Both the position numbers and the translations under genes were made by a program. This document shows, one piece after another, positions 21,690-33,859 of a DNA stretch of 64,000 bases. The notes below the pieces were generated by a model. That model ran no database searches. It was not told where the DNA came from and saw nothing but the letters and a program-made list of their open reading frames with translations. Source of the DNA: Eutreptiella sp. 'Long Island Sound 2002'. Taxonomy: Eukaryota > Euglenozoa > Euglenophyceae > Eutreptiales > Eutreptiaceae. The stretch covers positions 7,456,430 to 7,520,429 of the forward strand of contig OZ038383.1 of assembly GCA_964036045.1 (NCBI GenBank), given 5' to 3'. How positions within the stretch are numbered: the stretch's first letter is position 1; every line of letters begins with the position of its first letter.

Positions 21690-23310
21690 GTCCGGCTGTA
21701 CTAGAGACCCACACTTTGAGATACTAGGAGCATCATGGTGACCCCTAGAATAGGCTTTGACTTCTGATTTTGTCCCCTTTGTTGGGGGGGGTGACGTAGC
21801 ATTTCCGCCATCTCTTGGGCCCAACCTTCCGGTGCTATTGAGGAAACCGGAACAATCTTTCAATCCACGCTTTGTTGTGTGGCCCCTGGAGTTGGGGTTA
21901 GGGACCCATACTTTGAGATACTAGGAGCATCATGGTGACCCCTAGCGTAGGTTTTGACTTCTGATTTTGTCCCCTTTATTGGGGACCCCCGAGAATGCAG
22001 GGGTGACGTAGCATTTCCGCCCTCTTTTGGGCCCCAACCTTCCGGTGCTATTGAGGAAACCGGAACAACCCTTGAATCCACACTTTGTTGTGTGGCCCCT
22101 GGAGTTGGGGTTAGGGACCCATACTTTGAGATACTAGGAGCATCATGGTTTTGACTTCTGATTTTGTCCCCTTTATTGGGGACCCCTGAGAATGCAGGGG
22201 TGACGTAGCCTTTCCGCCCTCTTTTGGGCCCAATCTTCCGGTGCTATTGAGGAAGCTGGGACATCCTTTCAATCCACGCTTTGTGGTGTGGCTCCTCGAG
22301 TTGGGGTTAGGGACCCATACGTTGAGATACTAGGAGCATCATGGTGACCCCTAGCGTAGGTTTTGACGTCCGATTTCGTCCGCTTTGTTGGGGACCCCTG
22401 AGAATGCAGGGGTGAGGTAGCATTTCCGCCCTCTTTTGGGCTCCAACCTTCCGGTGCTATTGAGGAAACCGGAACAACCCTTGAATCCACACTTTGTTGT
22501 GTGGCCCCTGGAGTTGGGGTTAGGGACCCATACTTTGAGATAGTAGGAGCATAATGGCGACCCCTAGCGTAGGTTTCGACTTCTGATTTTGTCCCCTTTA
22601 TTGGGGACCCCCGAGAATGCAGGGGTGACGTAGCATTTCCGCCCTATTTTGGGCCCCAACCTTCCGGTGCTATTGAGGAAACCGGGACATCCTTTCAATC
22701 CCCGCTTTGTTGTGTGGCTCCTCGAGTTGGGGTTAGGGACTCATACTTTGAGATACTAGGAGCATCATGGTGACCCCTAGCGTAGGTTTTGACGTCTGAT
22801 TTCGTCCCCTTTGTTGGGGACCCCCGAGAATGCAGGGGTGACGTAGCATTTCCGCCCTCTTTTGGGCCCCAACCTTCCGGTGCTATTGAGGAAACCGGAA
22901 CAACCCTTGAATCCACACTTTGTTGTGTGACCCCTGGAGTTGGGGTTAGGGACCCATACTTTGAGATACTAGGAGCATCATGGTGACCCCTAGCGTAGGT
23001 TTCGACTTCTGATTTTGCCCCCTTTGTTGGGGACCCCCGAGAATGCAGGGGTGACGTAGCCTTTCCGCCCTCTTTTGGGCCCCAACCTACCGGTGATATT
23101 GAGCAAACCGGGACAGCCTTTGAATGCACGCTTTGTTGTGTGGCCCCTCGAGTTGGGCTAGGGACCCATACTTTGAGATACTAGGAGCATCGTGGTGAAC
23201 CCTAGCGTAGGTTTTGACTTTGGATTTTGTCCCCTTTGTTTGGGACGCCCGAGAATGCAGGGGTGACGTAGCATTTCCGCCCTCTTTTGGGCCCTAACCT
23301 TCCGGGCTCG
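21690..23310 (+). repeat. 213-bp tandem repeat inside the element
   Basis: GACCCATACTTTGAGATACT recurs at about 21706, 21903, 22116, 22312, 22525, 22738, 22951 and 23163, a spacing of 213 bp with two shorter units of about 197 bp. Each unit also has CCCCGAGAATGCAGGGGTGACGTAGC and TTCCGGTGCTATTGAGGAAAC landmarks. Single copies of the first part occur in the elements at 808 and 5895. Confidence 0.9.
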
Positions 23311-23639
23311 CAGACAGGAGGAGGTTGCCAAGCAGGCTCGGAAGCAGACTTCATCACCGCCATGGCTACCAGCCAAAGGGCAACGTACTTTCTTTGGAAT
23401 GCTTGCCTCCAATTCAGCTTCAAGTTCTAGCTCAAGTTCTAGTTCTAACTCAAGTTCCAAATTTTAAGCCCAGCCCAAACCTCAACCCAAACGTCAACCC
23501 AAACCGCAAACCAAACCTCAACCCAAACCTCAACCCAAACCCCAACCCAAACCTCAACGCAAATCTAAGTCTGCGAAAGGCAAACCCAAGCCCCAGCCCA
23601 ACCGTGTTGAACCACCGAAACGGTGTAAGTTCACCTGTG

Positions 23640-24090
23640 TGCGTACCCAGGTGGCACGGATAGGTGCGGATGGAGAAACATTGGAGGAATTTGGGATGAA
23701 GTACGGGCACACCGAGCTCCTCGACCGTGAGTCTTTGTTTGTATTTTTTTCTGGATCAAACACACCCCACCGGCACAGAGCGTTGCTTTCATGTCTCACA
23801 CGGAATGTTCGGAGGTTGCATGGCGGCATAGTGTTGCCCGTGTTCGCGAATACCTTAACCATGTTGTTCAAGAGATTCGATGGGTCGACATGTTGAATCC
23901 CTTCAACCATTGTCCCCATTTTCCATTCTTTATGACACATTTCACAGACTCCATGCCCATTAGTTCCATTGGTGGGATATGGAGTGCCGACATGTGGAAT
24001 CCTAAGTATGCGTCGCATGTTTACAAGGTGACTGTTGCCGTTGATATATTGTGCAACATGCAGCAATTTATCTGCCCAAACAAGGGAGAG
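23640..24090 (+). pseudogene. DDE transposase fragment, central part
   Basis: Downstream of a CCCAAACCTCAA repeat (23465-23560) two plus frames look coding. The second holds HFTDSMPISSIGG, WNPKYASHVYKVT and VAVDILCNM. This order, an Asp in a 'TD.MPI' context followed by 'KY..H.YKV..AVD', is like the first half of DDE_4 (Harbinger/IS5) transposases. A frameshift near 23790 separates it from the preceding frame (MKYGHTELLDRESLFVFFSG). It complements the C-terminal remnants at 6.2 and 54.7 kb and may come from the same family. Confidence 0.45.
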
Positions 24091-24647
24091 AGATCAAGAG
24101 ACAGAGAGTGATGTAGAGAGAGGGAGGAAGGGAGAGTGATCACAGGACAATGCAAGCATGCACTGCCACTATTTGTTCTTGTTACCTCATTTGCATGGTA
24201 GGTCCTTCGTTCCACCACCTCTTGCCACCTATTCCGGCAACTTGAACCTTCTTCAAACTTGGTGACATAGACACTGACCTCTTCAACACGCAAGCCCCTT
24301 GGCACGCCATTGATCACCACAAATATGAACGTTAGCGTTCCAATGTGAGATGGCGTCAAGGACGTGTTGAGGGATGTGCTAAGGGACATGCTTAGCGATG
24401 CGCCGAGGGATGCCGAGAGATGTGCCGAGGGATGTGCTAAGGGATCTAGTGAAGGATCGCCACAAGACTACTGGTGGTGCTACTATGCGAAACCACAATG
24501 CAAACTGAATCAACACAGCTTTCAGTCACATGCTGGAGCGGGAACCTTGAATATGTGCTCAAGGACGCAGCCAAGAAGGGGCCCAAGGATGTGATGAGGG
24601 AAGTGCCCAAGGGTGTGGTAGAGGAAAGCAACAACAAGTCCTATTTT

Positions 24648-25085
24648 ACCATCATACATAGCGTCCATCAACGCACGAACACTCAAAACCTTTGGTGCTT
24701 TTCGAGGAGACATGGAGCGCAAGGCAGCACTAGCGAACTGCTGAAATGCGGGTGCATTTCTGGATGCTAGCAAAGCCAACATGTCAGCCGCAAGAACAAT
24801 TCGTGCATTCTGGTTGGCACCACCAGACAGGGATTGGGGTGCTGTGGATACTGCCACCCTCACATCCCGGCCAATTTGGGGATCTTGACCAACAGGGGGC
24901 TCCAGCAAGTTGATAGTCAATAGATCGAGTTTCACGGTCCGTCGGCCCAGTAGCTGCGTCGCAGATCGGTCATTCAACCACTTCTCTGCGTCACTCTGCC
25001 GCACATACTCCTTGCGGCCACTCGACGTCTGCACAAAAAACCAAGGCAGGTCATCGAAATCAGCAAACTTTTCATCACTTGACAT
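24648..25085 (-). CDS. hypothetical protein, probable first exon
   Basis: An ATG at 25085 opens MSSDEKFADFDDLPWFFVQT and the frame stays convincing to LSVRALMDAMYD near 24650, where a GTAAAAT donor-like sequence follows. The roughly 145 residues are charged at the start, then alternate hydrophobic blocks (KLDLLTINLLEPPVG, ARIVLAADMLALLASRNAPA). I recognise no domain. The remaining frame to 24522 looks intronic. Minus-strand exon candidates continue upstream at 25.6-27.9 kb, but linkage is unproven. Confidence 0.45.
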
Positions 25086-25575
25086 TGATGCCTATAAATG
25101 AGTGGGCAATGATGGTGAGACAGTACCTGTGACAAAGAATATCTGATGCAGATTGTGGTGCCAAAATCAAATTGGTGGGCGAGTGTAGAATGTTATAAAC
25201 AAGAGAGCCACACTCTCTCCTCGAAATGGGTTCATGCCTGTTTGCTTCTCAGAAGGTCATCCTACGATGCTGATAGTGCCTCCCATGTCACGCCCCGGGG
25301 CTAAGGACAAAATCCATTGCTCCATGTGTGATGGCTATGGCCACTTCATGTCGGGCGCAACCCGGTTTAGTTAAATTGCCATCACGCCGCTTCCATCCAC
25401 TTGCTGCCAACCCTTACCGCGCCCCTAGCACCACCATCATTGGTTTTTGTCATCAAATTTGAGAAAACCAACAAGGTACTTAGCTAGAACCGGAGGTAGC
25501 CCAAATAGCGGCCAAAACATTGAAACCCAGACCCAAGCTGGCAAAGGAAGCAACGTGATTTGCACTTGCGCTATT

Positions 25576-25962
25576 CTACTTATGGAAGGTCAAGGACACC
25601 GTGTGAGGGACGAGCACATTTGGTAACCCCCGGTCCTCCTTTTGCATCGCAGTAGGCAGCCTCACACTGCCTGATGCCCCCTCCTCTGCTGTAGTCTTGC
25701 AAGGATGTTTGCCGTTGCCAACATGCACCACGGCAATCCACATTGTGGTACTCCGTTGCTTCAGCGCCGAGGTCATACACACCTCCAAGACCCCATGTAT
25801 AGGTCTTGCATTTGCCATTGACATTATAGCCACTTTGTGCATGCCAACAGTCTGCATGTGTATGCTCTCCCCATTCCAATCACACAAGACTGGCCAGGTT
25901 GTGCCCTGATTGTGAGCATAATTTGGTGACGAATTTTGTTGATGTGCAACTTTGAATGGCAT
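25576..25962 (-). CDS. hypothetical exon
   Basis: A 128-codon minus frame opening at an ATG (25960-25962) with protein-like composition, including WNGESIHMQTVGMHKVAIMS and TTMWIAVVHVGNGKHPC. No family recognised. Same strand as its neighbours at 24.6 and 27.3 kb. Confidence 0.3.
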   Translation of the reverse strand: MPFKVAHQQNSSPNYAHNQGTTWPVLCDWNGESIHMQTVGMHKVAIMSMANARPIHGVLEVCMTSALKQRSTTMWIAVVHVGNGKHPCKTTAEEGASGSVRLPTAMQKEDRGLPNVLVPHTVSLTFHK

Positions 25963-27319
25963 CCCGAAAAAGCATCAATCCAAGACCGCCATTCCACTTG
26001 GTTGTTGATTCCGGCTCTTCGCCGTATGATAGATCGCCTGTGAGCCTCGTGTTACCATCGCTCGTGTTGACCTTGCCCGACCACGCTATTGCTTATTGGA
26101 CCATTGTGGACCCTTTTGCATCTTTATTAATGCTTGCTCGTTGCTTTTATGAGGCCTGTGGTGTACCTTCGCAACCCTTGTTGCACCCGCCTAGACCATT
26201 GTTTGACCCCCTACATCTTTGTTGAATACACTTGGACCCTCTTTTGTGAGTGTGAAGACCTCCCTGTAGTGGTGTTGATTGGAAGATACCCTCCTCTTAT
26301 GTGTCATATAAAATGTGTGTGCGCGCGCATTAGTAAAGTGGACCACCTATGTGCAGTGTTGTGATCTTGCACCTCTTTAGCATCAATACTCTCTCCCCCT
26401 GCTGGCACCAAAGCTCCAAATAAAAATTGCACTTTGGGTGGGGCCATCGTGGCTATCGTACCTAGTCCATGGCGTGGTGTGGCGGAACATTGCGAGGGTT
26501 GCAGGTGTGGCCTCGTCTTCTTGGGCAGGTTCGGAGGCATGGGAGCCAAGCGTTTCAAGCAATGGGGGTCCTCAGCCGAGCACACGAGACCCTCCAAGTC
26601 ACAAGAAAACGTTGTCAAACAATCCATAGAGTGCACACATGCGGCTAGCATGAGTTGCGCACTTCCATGCGGCAAACGGGAGGCTCCCACGAAGGCTTGG
26701 TCTCACAATGGCACGTCTTATGTGCACGTTCTTAGGTTCTTAGGTTTGAAATGCAACGTACTACCGTAATCCGGCCACATCCCGGTGATGCTTCCTGGGT
26801 TGTAGCACTAGTGCCCAACTTTACCCCGGAAACCGGAATTTGAGGTACTGGCGGGCTACCCATCTTGCACAAATTAAAAAGTCCCAAAGACCACAATAAC
26901 TACAATGCACAATGATAGATTATCGAAACAAGTCGCCCTCACGAGCCAGAGATGGCAACCACACCTTTGATAGGATATGTCATGCCAAAAAAAGGTAAAA
27001 CATGCGAGATCACACTTTTAAGCAACACATCTACAAAAGAAAGCATCTCAACAGTGCCGCAACACAAAAACATGCATTAGTCTAACACCTCGCTGGCGCG
27101 TCAAAACAATCCATGTCCTTCCTAAATGCATATGAATTCACAACTCACGGCCTCTTTAGTGACCGTGAGATTCATGCAGAGTCTATAGCCTCTCAAGGGT
27201 AATTGTATATGAGTTTTGAACCTTCTTATGTCATGCGGGCTGGACCATTGCAAGATTGGGCTCAACTTTGGTGGCGGCATGAGTACTTTAAGAGCACCAT
27301 CCAGCACAACTCCCTCAAC

Positions 27320-27924
27320 TCAACGCTCATGTAGAGTGTATATCCTCTTAGAAACAACGGTATGTGAACTGCCACCATTGCCGCCACCACCACCACCCAT
27401 GGTCCCGATGCCAAGATTATGACCACCGCTCAGCGCCCCACCACTAACGTAGCCGCCACTGCCCAGTTTTCCGCTACCACCACCAGCACCACCTTTGCCA
27501 CCACCCATTGCCCCAACACCAACAGGTCCATTACCTAAGAGATTGATGCAAGTTGTCACCTCATTTAGATGAATCATTTCTGGTAGTGCCACCCGGTGGG
27601 TTCCCACAAGCATGCAACTATTCGTTTAGCTTTTGTAGGCGGCTTTGAAGGCCTTCGACAACATCGAGTGGCATAGTTGTCGCTTAACCTCCTAGCGGAG
27701 AAGGTGCTTTCTTTTGCATTAGCCAATACAACGTATTTGCATTCCAACGCAAGCCGTGCCTTTTTTTCGTCCTCATTGAACGGACCTGTGCACATCTCAC
27801 TACACATCACAACACACATCCCTATGCATGTCTCCGCACACACTGGCAGTGATGTTTGTCCAGTTGTAGGGCATGCCAATGCGCCAACGGGCCGGACTAG
27901 GCAACAACCACCTCCTGGTGGCAA
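27320..27924 (-). CDS. hypothetical exons, one Gly-rich
   Basis: Two minus frames meet near 27590. The upstream one holds NEDEKKARLALECKYVVLAN and ARRLSDNYATRC. The downstream one holds LNEVTTCINLLGN followed by a low-complexity Gly/Ser stretch of about 60 residues and a TGA at 27320. A frameshift or intron must join them if they belong together. Not identified. Confidence 0.3.
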
Positions 27925-28629
27925 GTATCGTCAACAACAATATCCCCGCGTAATCTCCGTACATAAAATTCTCTTTATTTGCATGCACTTTGACCAAAAG
28001 CCTTTGTGCCGCCTCTTAGCCATATTCACCACGAAGCCGGCGGGCCAACTGCATGTCTCTACACATCTTTGTGCGATTCCCACAATGCATCATAGTGCTC
28101 AACTCTTTCTTGAGAGATTCAGCAGTTCCCTTTGCATCATCCAACAAAATGCCTTTCTATTCCGAATGGGGCCATGCATTTTTCCCAACCTAATTAAATT
28201 CATATGTGCCCATCTCACTGCACATGAGAGCACACATCTGTGCTTATTTGCATTGATCATCCCATGACAATGGAGCCATGGAGCTAAGATGGTCATATCC
28301 TTTTGTCGCCTTCTTGAAGTGATAACATAGGGATGTGGCAATTAAGGGGTGCAAAAACCAACCCTCAAAGACATTTGACCGCATCTAGAGTCTACGGGGT
28401 CCCATAGCTTGGTGTTGTGATTTGTTGCTTTTGAATTGCAAATGGACCATCTCACCACACATGGTAGGGCAAATGTTTGCACCTCCAATTGCACATCGCA
28501 ATCTACATCCACGTGCACATCTCACTACGCATCACAACGATTCTCACACTATGCACATATTGCTTTATCGTGGAAGCTCTCGGATGATCAGTCTCCGTTC
28601 CTGGTGGCTTTCATGGCATCAACTCATCT

Positions 28630-28845
28630 GTGGACGCAAAATACACATAACATGCGGTGGCGGCTAGTGGGGTTGTACCATCCAGCCCTCCAAGACCAAG
28701 CCCCCACCGAAGCTCCCCCCTATCATGCCACATATTTTGGTCCATAGCAGAGTTGCGGCACCACAATAGCTGTAACACACCATGCGAAGCATGCAGCGTA
28801 GTGGGCATAGAGTGCTTTTTTTTTTCCCTGCAAAGAACCGACCGA
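28630..28845 (+). repeat. 210-bp direct repeat, copy 1
   Basis: The stretch from GGACGCAAAATACACATAAC to the T run near 28818 is repeated at 29480-29690 with a few per cent divergence. Both copies hold GGTGGCGGCTAGTGGG and the inverted pair CATGCGAAGCATG. Confidence 0.85.
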
Positions 28846-29009
28846 GCAAGCTACAAAGCGCGGGAGTGTGGGCACCCACCATCGTGTGATTGTTCGAACA
28901 AGCGGCGGACGCGTACTGGCAATGTGCCCAGGCATCACTAGCTCCCTTGGTGACAGCTACTGCAGTGCTACCGCCGTGGCCGTGGATAGCCATCGCCCCG
29001 GCTGCAGTG

Positions 29010-29470
29010 GCAAAATTCAAATAACCCGCGGAGTGTGTGGCACACAGGTGCCCGGGGCACCCGCATAAGGGGCCCCTATACTACTCGCTCAACACGGCGG
29101 ATACGGTGCCGGCGGAGCTCCACCGGACCCTACGCACACACCTCCGTGAGCACCATGGGGACCTGGCCCTCGTGGCGCCGCGCGGCTTGACCACCGACCC
29201 CAACACGGGCTGGCCCCCAACGTGCACCCGGGCGTTTGGTTCCATGACCCGCCGTCGCTGGCAACCCTCCGCGGGACCACAGCCGCGGTGGAAGCGGGAA
29301 CCACGCCGTCCGGAATGGCAATGGCGGGTGTCGCCCTACCAAACCCATGTGGCCTCCGGCAAGGGGAGGCTATGATACTCATCTCGTACATCCGAAGGCT
29401 GGCGCAACAGCCAGGGGTGTTCAAGCTGGTGCCGGAACCGAGAACCGGTGGCAGCCCTCCGGACGTACCG
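29010..29470 (+). CDS. isolated GC-rich coding fragment
   Basis: Between the two 210-bp repeats the base composition jumps to clearly GC-rich. Two plus frames look coding: LNTADTVPAELHRTLRTHLR and GDLALVAPRGLTTDPNTG in one, and HPGVWFHDPPSLATL then QGEAMILISYIRRLAQQPGV in the other. They are joined by a frameshift near 29215. Neither end has a clear start or stop. It looks like part of a gene carried between repeats. I cannot name the protein. Confidence 0.35.
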
Positions 29471-29479
29471 TATCATGTA

Positions 29480-29690
29480 TGGACGCGAAAAGCACACAAC
29501 ATGCGGTGGCGGCTAGTGGGGGTGTACCATCCAACCCTCCAAGACAAAGCCCCCACCGAAGCTCCCCCTAATCATGCCACATGTTTTGGTCCATAGTAGA
29601 GTTGTGGCACCACAGTAGTGGTAACACACCATGCGAAGCATGTAGCGTAGTGGGCATAATGTGCATTTTTTTTTAGCAAAGAACGGACTA
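29480..29690 (+). repeat. 210-bp direct repeat, copy 2
   Basis: Second copy of the repeat at 28630-28845. The two copies bracket about 635 bp that includes the GC-rich coding fragment. Confidence 0.85.
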
Positions 29691-30445
29691 AGTTACCTAG
29701 ATGACGAGTAGCTGGGTTAGCAACAAAAAATGATTCAATTGAGTAGAGGGGGGCTAATGGTATTGAAGACGGCAATGTTCAATTCTCTTTAGCCGCAATG
29801 CATCTTGCAAACTCCCGAGGTAGTAGTTGATCAACCACCCAGCCCATATCATTAGGTCCGATGTGGCCAACCCCCATGCCAACTAGCACAATTGTAACCT
29901 CGGACCGAACGTCGCCCTCACCGGCTGAGATTTGGAGAGCAGCCCCCCCAAGCCCGAATTCCCTCTCAACATGACTAGTACACATGCATTTGTGCGGTGG
30001 TTTCCAACTTGGTAATTGGATTGATTTTGTCGGACTTGCTAGTGGTGCGACTTCTGCATGCGACTATGGCTGAAAACGTGGGCATGGACAACACCTCAAG
30101 TCCCAACTTGGCACCCACACACAAATGTGCTCTCCCCCCTTTCTCGCAACCCTCCAATCGTGCTCACTTCCATTTGCACGCCAACACACCCACGAATCTC
30201 CACATGGCCCATGCAATGGTGGAAATTCGTCAAACAAAAGATTGAACCTTACTTGTTGACTCCAAAAGGTAGCCACAGAGTAGGGAAGCACCTGGAACCG
30301 TACTTCTTAAAATCCCTTTTCAAGTCCAAAACATGCAATGAGGAGTACAGCTGATGGCAAACAGTCTTGATCAATATGCCAGAGTTCGTAAATCCTCCAT
30401 ACTGCTCAGCATAACAAATCCCTGATAATCACATGACACCGTAAT

Positions 30446-33400
30446 CTACCAAAATGCACTCACAGCATGTGCAATTGATAAATAGCAACAAATTTGCATG
30501 CAGTTCCATTTCACCACCAGAAAAACGGCAATCAATTTCAGAAAAGCTCTATGCGCACGCGACCTAAACCTGCCTATGGCTACGGACAGCCCCTTGCTGG
30601 GCATAAACCGCACTCGTGGGGCAGTGATTACAGAGTTAGAGTCATCCCTAACATTGAATTTGGCACCGTTCAGAGATGGGTACCCAACCACAAAAGACAA
30701 CTTGTCGCCTACAAGGCCAGCGCCGACACGATATGGCAGAACGTACGAAGGGGGCAGCAAAAAGCCCCTAGTGGCAGCCATCAACTTGAGGGCACCAGTT
30801 ACGTCATAGTCGTTTCGGAACATCTATACCACCTCCCCACGGTGCGATGTAGGTATGTGATAAGCGAGCTTTTCGCTACACCTGAGTCTCTCGAAAACAG
30901 GTTGTTGATGAGATCAATCAAATCCAGTTCTACCCCATCATAGCGTATACTATTTTCCGGCCTTCCCGTCGCCGCAAGCACGAGCGTTAACGGGTTGACT
31001 GTACCGAACGGTGTGGCCAAGGGCAAACAATATGTGCGTGTTGGTACTTCTTCATGGTCATCGACTACAACGAATAGCAATAGCTTCGGTGGGCCATCAA
31101 CGTACCTTTCCTCCCACAACGTTGTTGTGCCGGCACCATTTTTGTCATCATACATCCCCGGGCATAGTGAATTCATGGGATAACGCAGATGCGCCACCGC
31201 ATACAGTAAAGTCGTTATAGGCTCAGAAAACTCACCAGATGTGACGGGCACTATTGCGACGCCGTCCTCATTAGATGAACCCAAAAGGGCCGAAGCGCCG
31301 AACGCCGCGACCACGCGGGCATTCCCTCTGGTGAATGTGTCTCCATTGGCCATACGTAATATCTCTGTATCTGCCCGTATGTAGCAATACACGCCACTTG
31401 AGAGGAGGTGGCACCTAGAGGGATTGGATACGGATAGGTGACTCTGTCATAGTTGATGGGGTACAAGCACTTTAAGTAGTAGGCCTGAGGTACGTTCACA
31501 TAGGATGCATCCGCAATGTTAAACGTGAAACAATCGGTATACACCTATTTTTGAGAACAGCTAGTCCAAGGGATGAAACTATCGATCCGGGCGTACAATA
31601 AAAAGAGAGTACGCATGTCGGTGAATGTAGCTTCCTTGAATAAGCCCCTCGTTATATAATTTGACGCCTTTACCACTTCACTGGTGGGTGTGAACCAAGG
31701 GACGTTCGTGCGTAGCGGGGCAGTGCGAGTACTCAAGTCACCCTCATAGATGCTAAAGGCGGCGGACAACAAGTCGCCGGCGGTGACACAAACTCCCACC
31801 TGCTTTGCTGCGCGAGTAGCAATGCTCCACACCATGATGCTTAAGTTACTCGTGGTCTCGTTTCCATCAGTGGATGGTAGCTTTACAACCCGTGTTACGA
31901 CTTGTACACGCATCAGCCTCTCAAACATCCCGAAACCAGTTTTTGGGGTCGGGTAGAGATTGGTCATGGAATATGTCGATCCCTCAGAGTCATACAATCA
32001 TCTTAGAACACGGTCCAGTGTGGAGGTTCTAGAGAGAGTGACATTAGAGGGCTAAATGCCGAGGTGTAAAAGTCAGTCAAATCTTTGAATCTCACATCCA
32101 CCCCCGACATCCCTACCCCCACATCATTTTCCGGCTGAATGACCGCGGCTTCACGATCGTCGTCGTTGGACGGCGGATCAGTCAACTGCTTTGACACGTT
32201 GGTCAACAACTTATTCATTTCGTTCGGGATTGTATCCATGCTGTTGCCGTTCATAGCGTGCACCTCCCGCTGCATGTGCTTCTTCGACCCAAACCATCTC
32301 ACCTCGCCATTGAGATGCCTATTGCCGTTCATCGCATGCATAGCCTGCTTCATCACCCTGGCCGGCACGCGTGGCGCCTCTTGTGATGGCACGTTTGTGA
32401 CCACCTACAACAGCTGCTGTCCTGCAGACTCGATTTCCTGACGTAGATCGGCTAGTAGTAGGGTATCCTGCTCAATCGCTAGCAACAGAGCGATCAACTC
32501 CGGCCACCGCTCTTCAGCCGGCAATGCCATAATGTATGCCGCAGTCATACGTATGCCGTCCTGTACCTGCACTCGTGAATTGGGCAGCATCAGCCTGTCA
32601 AGTGACAGACGGGCCGTCTTTTAAAAAATATGCATCACACCTCCCAACTCACCACTCCCAACAGCTCTTCGATACACCGGCTCTGGCTGAGCATTGATGC
32701 GTTGTAATGTCTCCGTGGCCGGTACTTTGTCTAGAAGTGTGGTTGGTGATTGCAACTGCGCTGCCTCCCCGTCGCCGCGATCCACCCATGCATTCCACGG
32801 TGACTTAAGTGGGCCGTAAGTGTGATGTTTCAGCCACCCGAACGCCTCACCTACCGCGTTTACACCTTGTGCCGCCTGACCTAGGCCAGCCAGGGCTCCA
32901 CCCCCACTTGCTAACGCGGGGACCAATGCACCAAGTGACTCAATCCCCGTTGCCACCATACTCGATAGCACCCCCTCTGCCATAGGTACTACTGTACCTC
33001 ATGCTACAGGCAAATACAACGCCATGTTGCCATTCAAAGCGTGCTTTGCAGCTCCTATCTTGTCCGCGACTACCCCAAACCCGGTCACGACTCCCTTACT
33101 TGATACTCCTAACTTAGGTCTTGTTCTCACTCGATAGTACCCCCATGCGTTATTGTTGCGGATATGCTGGGCCCGGACCCTCTTACCCTGAGTTTATGTG
33201 ACTTCGTCTTCTCCCTCGCTGGAGCTCCTTCGGAACTGCAAACATCCGCAGACTTCCCCGAATCTTCGTTGCTTTGGAACCAAGACGAAGCGTTGTCGTA
33301 CTGCCTTTCTCGGACCTTACCTTGTCCATCGGACGCAGATAGGCGGAAGGCCACGTGCAACATGCCTCCCCAGGTTCCCTCCCATCGCCTCGATGTTTCG

Positions 33401-33853
33401 AGACTATAAACGGCCCCATTACGCGAGAGCATCCACCCATCCCCCTCCAGAGGGTGACCTTCATTATCCGAGAGACCAAGTACCCGTCGTGTCCTCTCAA
33501 CCAAAATGACGATGGTGGGAAGCCCCTCGTCTCGCGTGATAGGTGTTGCTACCATCGGGTTCGTCTGCCGGGCATCATAAGATACTACAGCTAGACCCCG
33601 GGCATCGAAGTGTGGCAGTCGCTCCCCGTCCGCCACGCTCGTCCCGACACATGTCGACATGGTGATGCCCCTCAATAAGCTTTGGAGCCAAGTGGGTGAG
33701 CAGTATGTGCAGTGGATGCTCGCACGAACATACGAAAAGATCGGGTGCGAAATACTTCTGACAGATGGCTTGCACGTTTTCAGTCATCGCACTTGACCAA
33801 ATAATGGGCAAGTAGTGCCCTCTGTTTTCCTGTAAGAGAAGATTGCCAATCAT
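30446..33853 (-). pseudogene. virus-like structural polyprotein region (picorna-like capsid?), broken
   Basis: Read on the minus strand, coding-type sequence covers some 1,100 codons in at least five frame segments. Breaks lie near 33660, 33180, 31998, 31390 and 30820. In-frame TARs are TAA 32621-32623, TAG 32405-32407, TAA 32003-32005 and TAG 31545-31547, and a TGA lies at 32999-33001. Three motifs of form H-A-[LM]-N-G-N (33026-33043, 32321-32338, 32243-32260) each precede a new segment, like repeated protease sites. A Gly/Ala-rich hydrophobic start follows at 32983. Near 31590 a 'DMRTLFLLYAR' block, followed 60 residues later by an aromatic-R-A-D block, recalls the start of a picorna-like jelly roll. 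No helicase, protease or polymerase was found. A splice-acceptor-like CTTCTCTTACAG precedes the upstream end, so a spliced element gene is the alternative. Confidence 0.35.
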
Positions 33854-33859
33854 TCAAAT

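Larger units (their letters stand above)
21579..24110 (+). mobile_element. Harbinger-like element, left end plus internal amplification
   Basis: The 54-bp satellite is interrupted at 21579 by GGGGGAATGTTAGCGCGCC, the left terminus seen at 5895. The element's 'GAGACCCACACTTTGAG' block follows at 21704 and is amplified as a 213-bp tandem repeat. A transposase fragment lies at 23640-24090. I could not find a matching right end, so the right boundary given is only the end of recognisable coding sequence. Confidence 0.5.

Noticed and set aside
28630-29690. LTR retrotransposon
   Set aside because: The 210-bp direct repeats lack TG...CA ends, a primer binding site and a polypurine tract, and the 635 bp between them encode no reverse transcriptase or gag-like protein.
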